Shown in pieces: positions 46,255 to 54,299 of a stretch of 64,000 nucleotides of DNA. Made by a program: the position numbers and the translations under genes. Positions within the stretch are counted from its first letter, which is position 1; each line of letters opens with the position of its first letter. The notes below the pieces were generated by a model. That model did not search any database and was not told where the DNA came from. It was given only the letters and a program-made list of their open reading frames with translations. The stretch is from Chitinophagales bacterium (lineage in GTDB: Bacteria; Bacteroidota; Bacteroidia; Chitinophagales; Saprospiraceae): NCBI GenBank assembly GCA_013299105.1, contig JAAFJY010000001.1, positions 142,978 to 206,977 of the forward strand, in the 5' to 3' direction.

Positions 46255-47349
46255 ATGAAAACCACCCGCCGCAACTTCATCCTCCAATCCAGCTTAGCCT
46301 TGGGGGCTTTGTCCACTGCTAAACTACAAGCCTGTGCCCTACCCACTGAACGCAAATTGGGCGTAGCCTTGGTGGGCTTGGGCAATTACGCTACCCGCCA
46401 ATTGGCTCCAGCCCTGCAAGAAACCGAACTATGCGCATTGCGCGGCATTGTCACGGGCAGCCCGCAGAAGGCAGCCGAATGGAGCGCCAAGCACAACATC
46501 CCCAAGCAGAATATTTACAACTACGACAATTTTGACACCATTCGCGACAACCCCGACATTGACATCGTTTACGTGGTTTTGCCCAATTCCATGCACGCCG
46601 AGTTTACGATCCGTGCAGCACAGGCTGGCAAACATGTGATTTGTGAAAAACCGATGGCGCTCAATTCCCGCGAATGCGAGCAGATGATCCAAGCCTGTAA
46701 ACGGGCAAATGTCAAACTGGGCATTGGCTACCGCCTCTACTACGAGCCCCACCACCTCGAAATGCGCCGCCTGGGCACCGAAAAAAGCCTAGGGGCCGTG
46801 AAAATGATCGAGTCCTCCTTGGGTTTCTCGATGGCCGACCCCAAAATTTGGCGGCTCAACAAAGCCCTGGGCGGCGGCGGGGCCATCATGGACCTGGGTG
46901 TTTATTGCATCCAGGGCGTTAGGCGTACCTTGGGAGAACTACCCACTGCTGTGACTGGCCAAGGCTACGTGAAAGACAAAACCGTGTTCAAGGACATCTA
47001 CGAAATGATGATGTTTCAGCTGGAATTTCCCAGCGGCGCGGTGTCCAATTCGACCACCACATACAGTTCATACGTAGATCGTTTGCACGCCACCACCGAT
47101 TACCGCTGGTTTCAATTGGATCCCTCTTTCAACGCCACCGGGGCAAGTGGAAAAACCTCGGAAGGGCCGATGAATTTTAGCAAACCAGCTTTTCAACAAA
47201 CCAAGCAAATGGATGCTTTTGCCGACAACGTCCTGAAAAATACAATGCCCCTGGCCTCTGGCGAAGAAGGCTTGATCGACCTAAGAATCATCGAGGCCAT
47301 TGTAAGGTCAGCGGATACGGGGAAAAAAGTGCGGTTGGAATGGAAATAA
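46255..47349 (+). CDS. Gfo/Idh/MocA-family oxidoreductase with Tat signal
   Basis: A 364-residue protein. The N-terminus MKTTRRNFILQSSLALGAL has the twin-arginine motif (R5, R6), so it should be exported folded. The Rossmann motif is VALVGLGNYA (38-47), and the family signature CEKPMALNSREC is present. The C-terminal half follows the Gfo/Idh beta-sheet domain (GGGGAIMDLGVYCIQGVRR). Such enzymes oxidise or isomerise sugars using a tightly bound NAD(P). The substrate is unknown. Its promoter region consists largely of an E tract. Confidence 0.85.
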   Translation: MKTTRRNFILQSSLALGALSTAKLQACALPTERKLGVALVGLGNYATRQLAPALQETELCALRGIVTGSPQKAAEWSAKHNIPKQNIYNYDNFDTIRDNPDIDIVYVVLPNSMHAEFTIRAAQAGKHVICEKPMALNSRECEQMIQACKRANVKLGIGYRLYYEPHHLEMRRLGTEKSLGAVKMIESSLGFSMADPKIWRLNKALGGGGAIMDLGVYCIQGVRRTLGELPTAVTGQGYVKDKTVFKDIYEMMMFQLEFPSGAVSNSTTTYSSYVDRLHATTDYRWFQLDPSFNATGASGKTSEGPMNFSKPAFQQTKQMDAFADNVLKNTMPLASGEEGLIDLRIIEAIVRSADTGKKVRLEWK

Positions 47350-47400
47350 ACTGTAATGACGTGTGTTTTTTCTTTCTCCGTATTGGGTCGAAATGCGAGT

Positions 47401-47548
47401 AAGGGAGCGTAAAAAAATAAGGTGGACAGGTTTGGGTTTAGTGAAAAAAGATCACTACCAGTTTAAGCAACTGGATGAAAGGATTTGCGTTCTTTTTTTT
47501 CTAAATCTCAAAAACAAAGATGTCCATCTTATCTTAGCTCAAATACTA
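47401..47548 (+). repeat. Family A hairpin repeat element (copy A3)
   Basis: AAGGGAGCGTAAAAAAATAA at the left end and ATCTTAGCTCAAATACTA at the right. The arms GGTGGAC and GTCCATC are inverted. Central GTTTAAGCAACTGGATGAAA as in A2 and A4. A 63-codon frame through it is not a gene. Confidence 0.75.
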
Positions 47549-47572
47549 AGATAAGTTTTTACAAGTCCTTGC

Positions 47573-47947
47573 TTAATTGTCAGTTTTTATTTTCATTCTC
47601 ACCTGAAATACATTGCCTTCAGGGTCTTTGCCATCAAATACATGGTAAGGATAGCTAGGAAAGGTCTTGATTTCGGTGGTCTCCAGACCCAGACTTTGAA
47701 AGAGAAGTCGCTTTTCGCTGAGTTTGTCGCTGGTGTCGAATATCAATTTGACATTTGTTTCGAGGCTGCCTTGCTCAAAACTTACCCCGCTTTTGTGCAA
47801 CCCCAGGCTCATTGGGCCAAATGTTAGCAAAACCCATTGGCCTGGAATTTCCTCTTCCAACTGTCCATTAAAATGATCCAGGTAAAATTTTTTAAGCTGA
47901 TCAACCTCATTTACAAAAAGAATCAACCCGGTAAGTTGCGTGCTCAT
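47573..47947 (-). CDS. VOC-family (glyoxalase/dioxygenase-fold) protein
   Basis: A 124-residue protein of single VOC-module size: LTGLILFVNEVDQLKKFYLD at the N-terminus and FDGKDPEGNVFQV near the C-terminus, the hallmark ending with the metal-ligand strand. It is probably a cytosolic metal-dependent enzyme or a binding protein; the substrate is unknown. It is separated from the TonB receptor gene by 74 nt, which contain that gene's terminator. Confidence 0.8.
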   Translation of the reverse strand: MSTQLTGLILFVNEVDQLKKFYLDHFNGQLEEEIPGQWVLLTFGPMSLGLHKSGVSFEQGSLETNVKLIFDTSDKLSEKRLLFQSLGLETTEIKTFPSYPYHVFDGKDPEGNVFQVRMKIKTDN

Positions 47948-47966
47948 GACTTAGATTTAACACAAT

Positions 47967-47998
47967 ATAAAAAGCCGGACCAAGTACTTGATCCGGCC
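47967..47998 (-). terminator. Terminator of the TonB receptor gene
   Basis: GCCGGA (47974-47979) and TCCGGC (47992-47997) flank a palindromic CAAGTACTTG loop region. On the minus strand it is followed by TTTTTATA. It lies just after the receptor stop codon. Confidence 0.7.
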
Positions 47999-48021
47999 AC
48001 AAGAAATATTTCCCAAAAACC

Positions 48022-50382
48022 CTAAAATTCTAATTTATAAGCCAGCACTGGAATCAGCGGCAGCATGTAATCGTAATCAATTTTGCCTTTGCTCACGCTG
48101 TAAAATTGACTGAAGACATTCTTGTTGTTGGTAGCATTTTGAATATCGAGGGCAAAAGTGGTGGTCAGTTTTTTGTAGTTGCGAATGATCCTCATGCCGA
48201 CATCCGCCCGAAAATAGGCAGGCAATTGGGCCTCAAAAGCTTTGGTATTGTCGCGAATCGTGGTCTTTTGTTTGGCGGATTCTGCCAGGTTGATCGGTGC
48301 TTCGCGGTAGCCGCCTACGCTGGTCACGCGCAGGTTGAGGGCAAAACTGCGTTTTTTACCTTTGCGCTCCCAAGGCCATTCTTTGCCTGCGGTGAAGGCG
48401 GTGGCGTAGTTGGTGTTGAAGCGAGTATTGCGCCATTTCAGGTCTGAAGCACGGTATTCGGAATTGTATATGGAAGTGGCCAGAATGAAATAAAGTCCAT
48501 TCGTCAGCGACTTTTCAAAAGTCAGCTCCATGCCATAGTTGCGGCCCAGCCCCATATTCTCCAGGGCTCCATACACAAAACCATCGCGTTGGTTGAGGAT
48601 AGAAAAAGAAGTAGCAGCTCCCCTACTCACCGGCACATCAAACAAGTGCTGGTAATACAATTCGGCTTTTACGTGGTAGTTGCGGGGCAAGTATTGGTCA
48701 AAAGACAATACATAATGGTCGGCCTTGCTCATGCCCAAATCGGGATTGAAAACCTGTCCAGTTGCAATGTCTTTATTGAAATACAAACCAATGGGCTGCA
48801 CTTGCGAATGGCGGCCATAGCCCATGCTCAGTGATGTTTTTCCGGAGAAACTGTACTTCAAAGCAGCTCTGGGCTCGAAAGAAACCTGATTGGTCAAGCC
48901 AAAGGCCAAAGTGTGAAACCCAGCGTTGAAGGTCAATTTTTCGTTCATGCGGTATTGCCACTGGGCAAAGGCATCTACCCAACTCATGTCACCCTCTTGG
49001 TTGAGGCGTTCTTCCAGTTTGCGCTGTTGGAAATTCCAACGTTGTTGAACCAGGTCAAAGCCAGCCAAATTGGCGTAAGCGCCTACGCGGAGGAAGTTTT
49101 TGCGGTCAAATTTATGGCTCAAGACCGATGACAAGGTGAAGCGGTTTTGCTCAAAATTGTCGGTATAAGTGCGCAATTTGGAATAGTCACGCTCGAAACG
49201 CTCATCAAATTCGTTGTTCAAAGTACCAGATGCCGCCAAAACGGTCTTCAGGTGAGTATTGCCCCAAATTTTGCTGTGGGTCAGGCCAATGGCCCCGGAG
49301 TTGGAGCCGAATTCGTAGCCGAAACGCTTGTCGCCGTCCTTTTTCCACAACAGCGAGTCGGCTTCCGCTTTTTCAAATTGATTGCTGATCCCGCCAAAAC
49401 CAAAGACGCTAAAAGTGCCCGCCTTGCCCGCAGGCAAGTACAGGTTGAAAGACAAGTCCTGAAAATCAGTTTGTGCATCGCCAATTTCCAAGCCCAAGCG
49501 ACTGAGCACCGAAAGCGTTGAGTAGCGGTAATTGACCAAAAAAGAGCCCTTGTTTTTGCCCAGTTTAATCGGTCCTTCGGCAGCCGCGTCGATACCCAGG
49601 GCCCCCAATTGTAAGGTAAATTCATTGCGGTCGGTATTGCCCCGGCGCAAACGCAGGTCGAATACCCCGGAAAGGGCGTTGCCATATTCCGCCGCAAAAG
49701 CCCCCGACATGAAATCGGAATTACTCAACAACTGGGCGCTGAGGATGGAAATCCCTCCTCCTGAACTACCCACCGAGGAAAAATGGTTGGGATTGGGGAT
49801 GTCCACCCCCTCCATGCGCCAAAGTAAACCATTAGGGCCATTGCCTCGGATGCTGAGTGAGTTGGAATTATCCCCGCCCGATATGACCCCAGCGTAGGAT
49901 TGAGCCATGCGGGCCGGATCGTTGAGGGCGGCGGCAAAACGCTGAGTTTCGTTCACCGAGAAAGACCGTGAGCTGACCGTAGATAGCTCGTTTAGAGCTT
50001 GTTGGCGCTCACGCTGGGCTTTGACTACGACTTCATCTGCAATGATTACACTTTCTTCCATTTCGATGTTGAGGTCCACTTCTTTGCCAGAGTTGACCGT
50101 CACGTTGGGCATGAAAATCTCGCGGTAGCCTAGGTAATTGATGCGCAAGGTACACTTGCCAACGGGCACGTTTTCAAGGCGAAAACGGCCATCTACATCG
50201 GTTACCGTGCCTCGTACCTCGCCTGCGTTAAGCAATTCGATGGTTGTCCCTATCAAGGGTGAACGCACCGCTTTGTCCATCACGATTCCTTTGACGGTTT
50301 GGGAAATTTGTTGAGCCTGGCTGAGTAGAGGGAATAGGAATGTCAGGCAAAACAGCACGCTGCTTTTTGCAAAAAATTTCAT
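48022..50382 (-). CDS. TonB-dependent outer-membrane receptor
   Basis: The start at 50380-50382 (MKFFAKSSVLF) gives 786 residues; a further in-frame methionine 15 codons upstream is unlikely. Signal peptide ends LLSQAQ (about 25). Residues 28-115 form a carboxypeptidase-regulatory-like beta domain (VKGIVMDKAVRSPLIGTTIE). The plug is at about 120-230 (SSRSFSVNETQRFAAALNDP, NSLSIRGNGPNG), then a beta barrel ending in a terminal aromatic strand. No SusD partner follows, so it probably imports a metal chelate or other small molecule rather than a glycan. It has an inverted repeat in its leader. Confidence 0.85.
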   Translation of the reverse strand: MKFFAKSSVLFCLTFLFPLLSQAQQISQTVKGIVMDKAVRSPLIGTTIELLNAGEVRGTVTDVDGRFRLENVPVGKCTLRINYLGYREIFMPNVTVNSGKEVDLNIEMEESVIIADEVVVKAQRERQQALNELSTVSSRSFSVNETQRFAAALNDPARMAQSYAGVISGGDNSNSLSIRGNGPNGLLWRMEGVDIPNPNHFSSVGSSGGGISILSAQLLSNSDFMSGAFAAEYGNALSGVFDLRLRRGNTDRNEFTLQLGALGIDAAAEGPIKLGKNKGSFLVNYRYSTLSVLSRLGLEIGDAQTDFQDLSFNLYLPAGKAGTFSVFGFGGISNQFEKAEADSLLWKKDGDKRFGYEFGSNSGAIGLTHSKIWGNTHLKTVLAASGTLNNEFDERFERDYSKLRTYTDNFEQNRFTLSSVLSHKFDRKNFLRVGAYANLAGFDLVQQRWNFQQRKLEERLNQEGDMSWVDAFAQWQYRMNEKLTFNAGFHTLAFGLTNQVSFEPRAALKYSFSGKTSLSMGYGRHSQVQPIGLYFNKDIATGQVFNPDLGMSKADHYVLSFDQYLPRNYHVKAELYYQHLFDVPVSRGAATSFSILNQRDGFVYGALENMGLGRNYGMELTFEKSLTNGLYFILATSIYNSEYRASDLKWRNTRFNTNYATAFTAGKEWPWERKGKKRSFALNLRVTSVGGYREAPINLAESAKQKTTIRDNTKAFEAQLPAYFRADVGMRIIRNYKKLTTTFALDIQNATNNKNVFSQFYSVSKGKIDYDYMLPLIPVLAYKLEF

Positions 50383-50416
50383 AAGTCGGGTGATTTGAGA
50401 ACAGAAAAAATGAAAC

Positions 50417-50471
50417 CGTACGGGCATGAGTTGAAGATACGATTGTGTTGGAAATCACTGGTAGCCCGTAC
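50417..50471 (-). promoter_or_regulatory. Inverted repeat in the TonB receptor leader
   Basis: CGTACGGGC (50417-50425) and GCCCGTAC (50464-50471) are inverted copies 38 nt apart, 35 nt before the start codon. They could be an operator or an mRNA hairpin; no regulator can be named. Confidence 0.4.
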
Positions 50472-50640
50472 AGCTTTATTGATGGAGGGTGCGTGATTTC
50501 ACCCCTATTTGGCTTAGACTTTTTTTTTACACCCCGCAAAAGTTTGATCGAAATGTAAACAGATCGGATAGTTACCGAAAATAGGTACATTTAACGCGGT
50601 TTGCCTATGAACCTCTATATCTAAGCATAAAACAATACCA

Positions 50641-50874
50641 ATGAACCTTACCGAATTTCAAAACCTGGTTACAGGCTATTATCTTTTTGAAAATATGCCC
50701 GACAATGTTGGCGACAACTGGGATCGATACATTGCTACCGACGGCAAGGTATGCACTGAGGTGGAATACGATTATGTGCCCAAGGAAAATGAGATGGTTT
50801 TCTTTTGCAAGATTGTTGGAGGGGAAACTGAGGTGGTTTTGTATAAAAGTGGAGCAGAGAATCGAGATTTTTAA
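50641..50874 (+). CDS. Small hypothetical protein
   Basis: A 77-residue acidic protein: MNLTEFQNLVTGYYLFENMP, then DNWDRYIATDGKVCTEVEYD and YVPKENEMVFFCKIVGGE. The regular beta-strand spacing, the ATG start and the lack of low complexity suggest a real gene. It has no signal peptide. No family is recognised. It lies between the receptor gene and a dense repeat cluster. Confidence 0.5.
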   Translation: MNLTEFQNLVTGYYLFENMPDNVGDNWDRYIATDGKVCTEVEYDYVPKENEMVFFCKIVGGETEVVLYKSGAENRDF

Positions 50875-50903
50875 AAAATTTCGTCGTTTTCTGCATGATG
50901 TTA

Positions 50904-51100
50904 AGTGACAAGCCACGAATAAACCTTACCAAATCGCAACTGCGGACTTTATAGATTATGCCCTCGCTGCACGAGGCTATTTTGGGAACACGGATGACAC
51001 GGATTAAACGGATTTACACGGATTTCCAGCATGACGTTGACCATGATGTTGACAACTGGCAATCAAAAAACTTGGTAAGGTTTATTTTTGAACCGTTACT
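50904..51100 (+). repeat. Family B element (copy B3, two 12-bp units)
   Basis: AGTGACAAGCCACGAATAAA at the left, AGGTTTATTTTTGAACCGTTACT at the right. The reverse complement of the right end (AGTAACGGTTCAAAAATAAA) matches the left end. The units are CATGACGTTGAC and CATGATGTTGAC. Confidence 0.8.
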
Positions 51101-51106
51101 AAAAAA

Positions 51107-51728
51107 GGTTCTTTGACAAATAGTGTGGAAAGGAACCTATTCCATTTCAGCCCTTACCAGCCCAAATACCTTGGCGTGTGTTGTCGAACGTTGGCAGCAA
51201 ATGAAGCAATCAAAAGTTTTCAGGTCCTGGTAGATGCAACCAATTAATAAGACAATATCATTCGGGGTGGTACAAAAAATAAGATACCCGAAAAAAGTGC
51301 TACTCAAAACGATGTAAGCCTATGCTTTTGTGGGGATTTTGCCCGGGGTCCAAACGGGTCTTGAGCAAATCCCGATTTTGCGAAAGGGATGACGGATCAG
51401 AAGCAACCACTGTCTGAGCGACGAAGGAGCGAGTTTGGTGGATTCCCGTCAGCGCTTTCAAGCAAAATCGCAGGATTTGATCACAGCCCTTGACTTTTTT
51501 GTTTCTTTTTTTGTCAAGAAAAAAAGAAAAAGAATATTTCATTGAAAATCAGATGTTTAGATTTGCACTCAGCCTTGTCACGCGCCAAAAAGCATGCCGA
51601 TTTAGAACAATATCCATCCACGAATCAGCATGTTTTGCTGTTGTATCTGGGTATGTTTTTATTTACAACTCGCCTTACTAAAATTCATCTTGAGCAAAAT
51701 ATTTGACTACATGATTTGTCAAAGAACC
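51107..51728. mobile_element. 622-bp cryptic element bounded by a perfect 15-bp inverted repeat
   Basis: GGTTCTTTGACAAAT (51107-51121) and ATTTGTCAAAGAACC (51714-51728) are exact inverted copies. Between them are no transposase motifs. A minus-strand 80-codon frame at 51300-51542 is basic, Ser/Phe-rich and probably not a gene. A self-complementary tract TTGACTTTTTTGTTTC...TTGTCAAG lies near 51489-51518. It may be a non-autonomous transposable element or a relic. Confidence 0.5.
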
Positions 51729-51750
51729 AGCTTATTTTAGCTCAAACACT
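51729..51750 (+). repeat. Family A right-end fragment
   Basis: AGCTTATTTTAGCTCAAACA matches the right end of family A copies. Only this end is present, directly adjoining the 51107-51728 element. Confidence 0.5.
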
Positions 51751-51765
51751 GAAAATGGAGCCCCC

Positions 51766-52770
51766 TCACCCCGTAATCGCCCATTCCAAAATCCGTTCCA
51801 TTGGCTCGAAAGGTTTCAATTCATCCAGCCCCAGGGCTTTGACCCCGGCCATGATCATCGCTGATTTCGACTTCGTACTTCCCGGTTCAAAAAAGGCACC
51901 CGCTTGCAGCAGCTCTTTTTCGGGAATCAAGCCGATCAATTCTGAGCCTGTCACTTCTACCCCAAGCGACTGGGCGGCGATTTGGCAACTCGCAAAAGCC
52001 AAATACAAGGGCGTACGATCCAGGTCAGTGATGTTGAGCGAAACTTGGGCTCGGCCATATTCCTGCATGTACCAACCAATGGCTTTTACACTGGGGCAAA
52101 GGCCCGGTTTTTGCACCCAATTGCCCTGTTCATCCTTTGCTTTGTAGCCACTTTCGCGGATCATCTCAGCAATGGTTTTGGCAATGTTGACGTCGTCGGT
52201 ATTGAGGTTGAGGTTGTAAGCCAGCAGGATTTTGCGCGCACCAATCACGGTGGCCCCAGTTTGGGGATTGAAGGTCTGGGGACCAAAATCAGGAACCCAT
52301 TCAGGCTGGGTCATTTTGGCCGCAAAATTTTCATAGCCGCCTTTGCGAATGGCTGCCAGGTTGCGCCGATGGGTAGCTGTAGCGGCTTCTTCGTATAAAT
52401 AAACGGGAATACCCAATTCCTGCCCAACCCTTTGGCCTACCAAACGGGCACAAGCCGCCACTTCTTCCATGCTGATGTCGCGCAAGGGCACAAATGGAAA
52501 CACGTCGGCGGCACCGATACGGGGGTGCTGGCCTTCTTGCCAGCGCATGTCAATGTACTCGGCAGCGGTTTTGATGGCCTGGAAAGCGGCCTCCATTGCC
52601 CCATCAGGGCTGCCGATGAAGGTTAAAACCGTGCGGTTGGCGTCGTAGCCTATGTCAGTATGTAGGAGTTTTACATCTTCCTGTTCACGAATGGACCGGC
52701 CAATCGCTTCGATGACGAAGGGGTCACGGCCTTCACTGAAATTAGGTACGCATTCGATGATGGCTGACAT
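51766..52770 (-). CDS. ftcD: Glutamate formimidoyltransferase
   Basis: The start at 52768-52770 (MSAIIECVPNFSEGRD) gives 334 residues, the formiminotransferase half only, without the cyclodeaminase domain found in mammals. Motifs: ECVPNFSEGRD, GQHPRIGAADVFPFVPL, VYLYEEAA and LNLNTDDVNIAKTIAEMIRE. It transfers the formimino group from formiminoglutamate to tetrahydrofolate in histidine breakdown. No other hut gene is in the window. It follows the CNNM/CorC gene by 7 nt on the same strand. Confidence 0.95.
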   Translation of the reverse strand: MSAIIECVPNFSEGRDPFVIEAIGRSIREQEDVKLLHTDIGYDANRTVLTFIGSPDGAMEAAFQAIKTAAEYIDMRWQEGQHPRIGAADVFPFVPLRDISMEEVAACARLVGQRVGQELGIPVYLYEEAATATHRRNLAAIRKGGYENFAAKMTQPEWVPDFGPQTFNPQTGATVIGARKILLAYNLNLNTDDVNIAKTIAEMIRESGYKAKDEQGNWVQKPGLCPSVKAIGWYMQEYGRAQVSLNITDLDRTPLYLAFASCQIAAQSLGVEVTGSELIGLIPEKELLQAGAFFEPGSTKSKSAMIMAGVKALGLDELKPFEPMERILEWAITG

Positions 52771-52777
52771 GGCAGGT

Positions 52778-54088
52778 TTATTCTCCCACAGGTTTGTTGG
52801 GCAGGTCCAAAAGCTCAATTTCCAGTACTTCTGGGCTGTTTTGCATCAACTCAACGATCTTGACCCGGTAGGGATGAATGACCAATTCTTGACCTTTTTC
52901 AGGTATGGCCTCGCTTTTTTCCATGATCAGACCCGCCAGGGTAATATAGGTTTCGCTTTCTGGAAAAGGATACGGCAAGAAGGAATTGATCTCGTCCATT
53001 GGGTTTTGGGCCAACACTTTAAAGTTGCGCTCGCCGATGGCTTCTACCACGGGTGGTTCGATATCGGTCTCGTCTTGTATGTCGCCTACCAATTCTTCGA
53101 TGATGTCTTCCAAGGTTAGCAAACCAACAGTACCGCCAAATTCGTTGACTACGATGGCGATCTGGCTCTTTTGCAGTTGAAACAAGCGCAGGACCTGGCT
53201 GATTTTTTTACTGGAAGAAATGAAAGGCACTTCGCGCACCATCGAGCGGAGTTCGGCTGGCTTGTCATCTCTCAGGGTTGCCAATAGGTCTTTAGTGAGA
53301 ATGAAGCCCAGAACCTTGTCCATGCTGTTTTCATATACAGGATAGCGGGAATAACTTTCTTGGATGGCGTATTCAATGGCCTCGTCAATCGGGGTATCAA
53401 TTTCGATGGCAGAGATCTGATTACGAGGCTTGAGCACCTGGCGCACTGTACGGTCGTCAAAGTCGAAAACATTTTGGATCAACTCGCGCTCAGAAGCGTG
53501 AATGGCCCCACCTTCGGCACTTTCTGCAATGATGAGTTTGAGCTCATCTTCGGAGTGAATTTCCGCGTGAGGCACAGGTTTGATTCCCACCAAGCGCAAA
53601 ATAAAGGAGGCAAAACCATTGAGCACATAAATGAAGGGGCGGAAGAAGAAGTAGAACACCTTCAAAGGCACTGATGTGTACAAAGTAGTACTGGTAGGAT
53701 AGCGAATGGCCAAGGTTTTGGGTGCCAATTCACCAAAAACAATGTGCAAAATGGTGATGACTGCAAAAGCAATCGGCACAGCAATGCGATGAGCCATGTC
53801 ATCGCTCAAGTCAATGCCCAAGCTGTGCACCAGCGCGAGGATCAGTTTGGTAACCACATCTTCGCCAATCCAGCCTAAACCAAGGCTGGCTAAGGTGATG
53901 CCCAACTGGGTAGCTGCTAGATAACCGTCGAGGTTGCTGACCACATTTTCTGCAAGACGCGCCGTCCAACTGTTTTCGGCACGCACCTGAATTTGAGACA
54001 AACGGACTTTTACAATGGCGAATTCAGCAGCAACGAAGAAACCATTCAGCAATACCAAGAAGATGGTAAGTAATATTTCGGGACCCAT
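52778..54088 (-). CDS. CNNM/CorC-type (hemolysin-family) membrane protein
   Basis: A 436-residue protein. Residues 1-185 form the DUF21/CNNM membrane domain (VLLNGFFVAAEFAIVKVRLS, FGELAPKTLAIRYP). Two CBS domains follow (about 200-320; VLKPRNQISAIEI, KKISQVLRLFQLQKSQIAIV). The C-terminus is a CorC/HlyC transporter-associated domain (EEVHFI-like VLAQNPMDEINSFLP). Members mediate magnesium or sodium-linked efflux; the 'hemolysin' name is historical. A TACCTTTG box lies 24-31 nt upstream of its start. Confidence 0.85.
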   Translation of the reverse strand: MGPEILLTIFLVLLNGFFVAAEFAIVKVRLSQIQVRAENSWTARLAENVVSNLDGYLAATQLGITLASLGLGWIGEDVVTKLILALVHSLGIDLSDDMAHRIAVPIAFAVITILHIVFGELAPKTLAIRYPTSTTLYTSVPLKVFYFFFRPFIYVLNGFASFILRLVGIKPVPHAEIHSEDELKLIIAESAEGGAIHASERELIQNVFDFDDRTVRQVLKPRNQISAIEIDTPIDEAIEYAIQESYSRYPVYENSMDKVLGFILTKDLLATLRDDKPAELRSMVREVPFISSSKKISQVLRLFQLQKSQIAIVVNEFGGTVGLLTLEDIIEELVGDIQDETDIEPPVVEAIGERNFKVLAQNPMDEINSFLPYPFPESETYITLAGLIMEKSEAIPEKGQELVIHPYRVKIVELMQNSPEVLEIELLDLPNKPVGE

Positions 54089-54111
54089 GTATTTACAAGT
54101 AGTACAAACCG

Positions 54112-54119
54112 CAAAGGTA
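54112..54119 (-). promoter_or_regulatory. -7 box of the CNNM/CorC gene
   Basis: TACCTTTG on the minus strand, 24 nt before the start codon. No TTTG is seen at the usual upstream distance, so it is a half-match. Confidence 0.35.
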
Positions 54120-54144
54120 GGAAAAAACTGAACGTTTAGCTATT

Positions 54145-54200
54145 TAGTTGGGTTAAAGTTGACAAAGAGTTGAAGAGTTAGTAGTTGATATGTTGAAAAG
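54145..54200 (+). repeat. Family E GTTGA-phased tract (copy 7)
   Basis: Six GTTG(A/G) cores at 8-12 nt spacing between the divergent CNNM/CorC and purD genes. Confidence 0.5.
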
Positions 54201-54270
54201 AAAGTAAACATCGGGTCTGATACCAAGTGGAAGTACTAAATTAGTACAAACGAGTTCTCAGTGCTTTGAT

Positions 54271-54278
54271 TACTTTTG
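54271..54278 (+). promoter_or_regulatory. -7 box of purD
   Basis: TACTTTTG, 22 nt before the ATG. The -33 TTTG is not evident, so this is a half-match. Confidence 0.35.
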
Positions 54279-54299
54279 CCACCGCAAAAAAATCACGAC

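Noticed and set aside
47363-47554. 63-codon frame through repeat A3, and similar frames in A4 and A5
   Set aside because: They run through the repeat, are shared only because the repeat is shared, and have no start context.
51300-51542. 80-codon minus-strand frame inside the 51107-51728 element
   Set aside because: Composition is biased (Ser, Phe, Lys) and includes a homopolymer-like tract; no homologous protein motif is visible.
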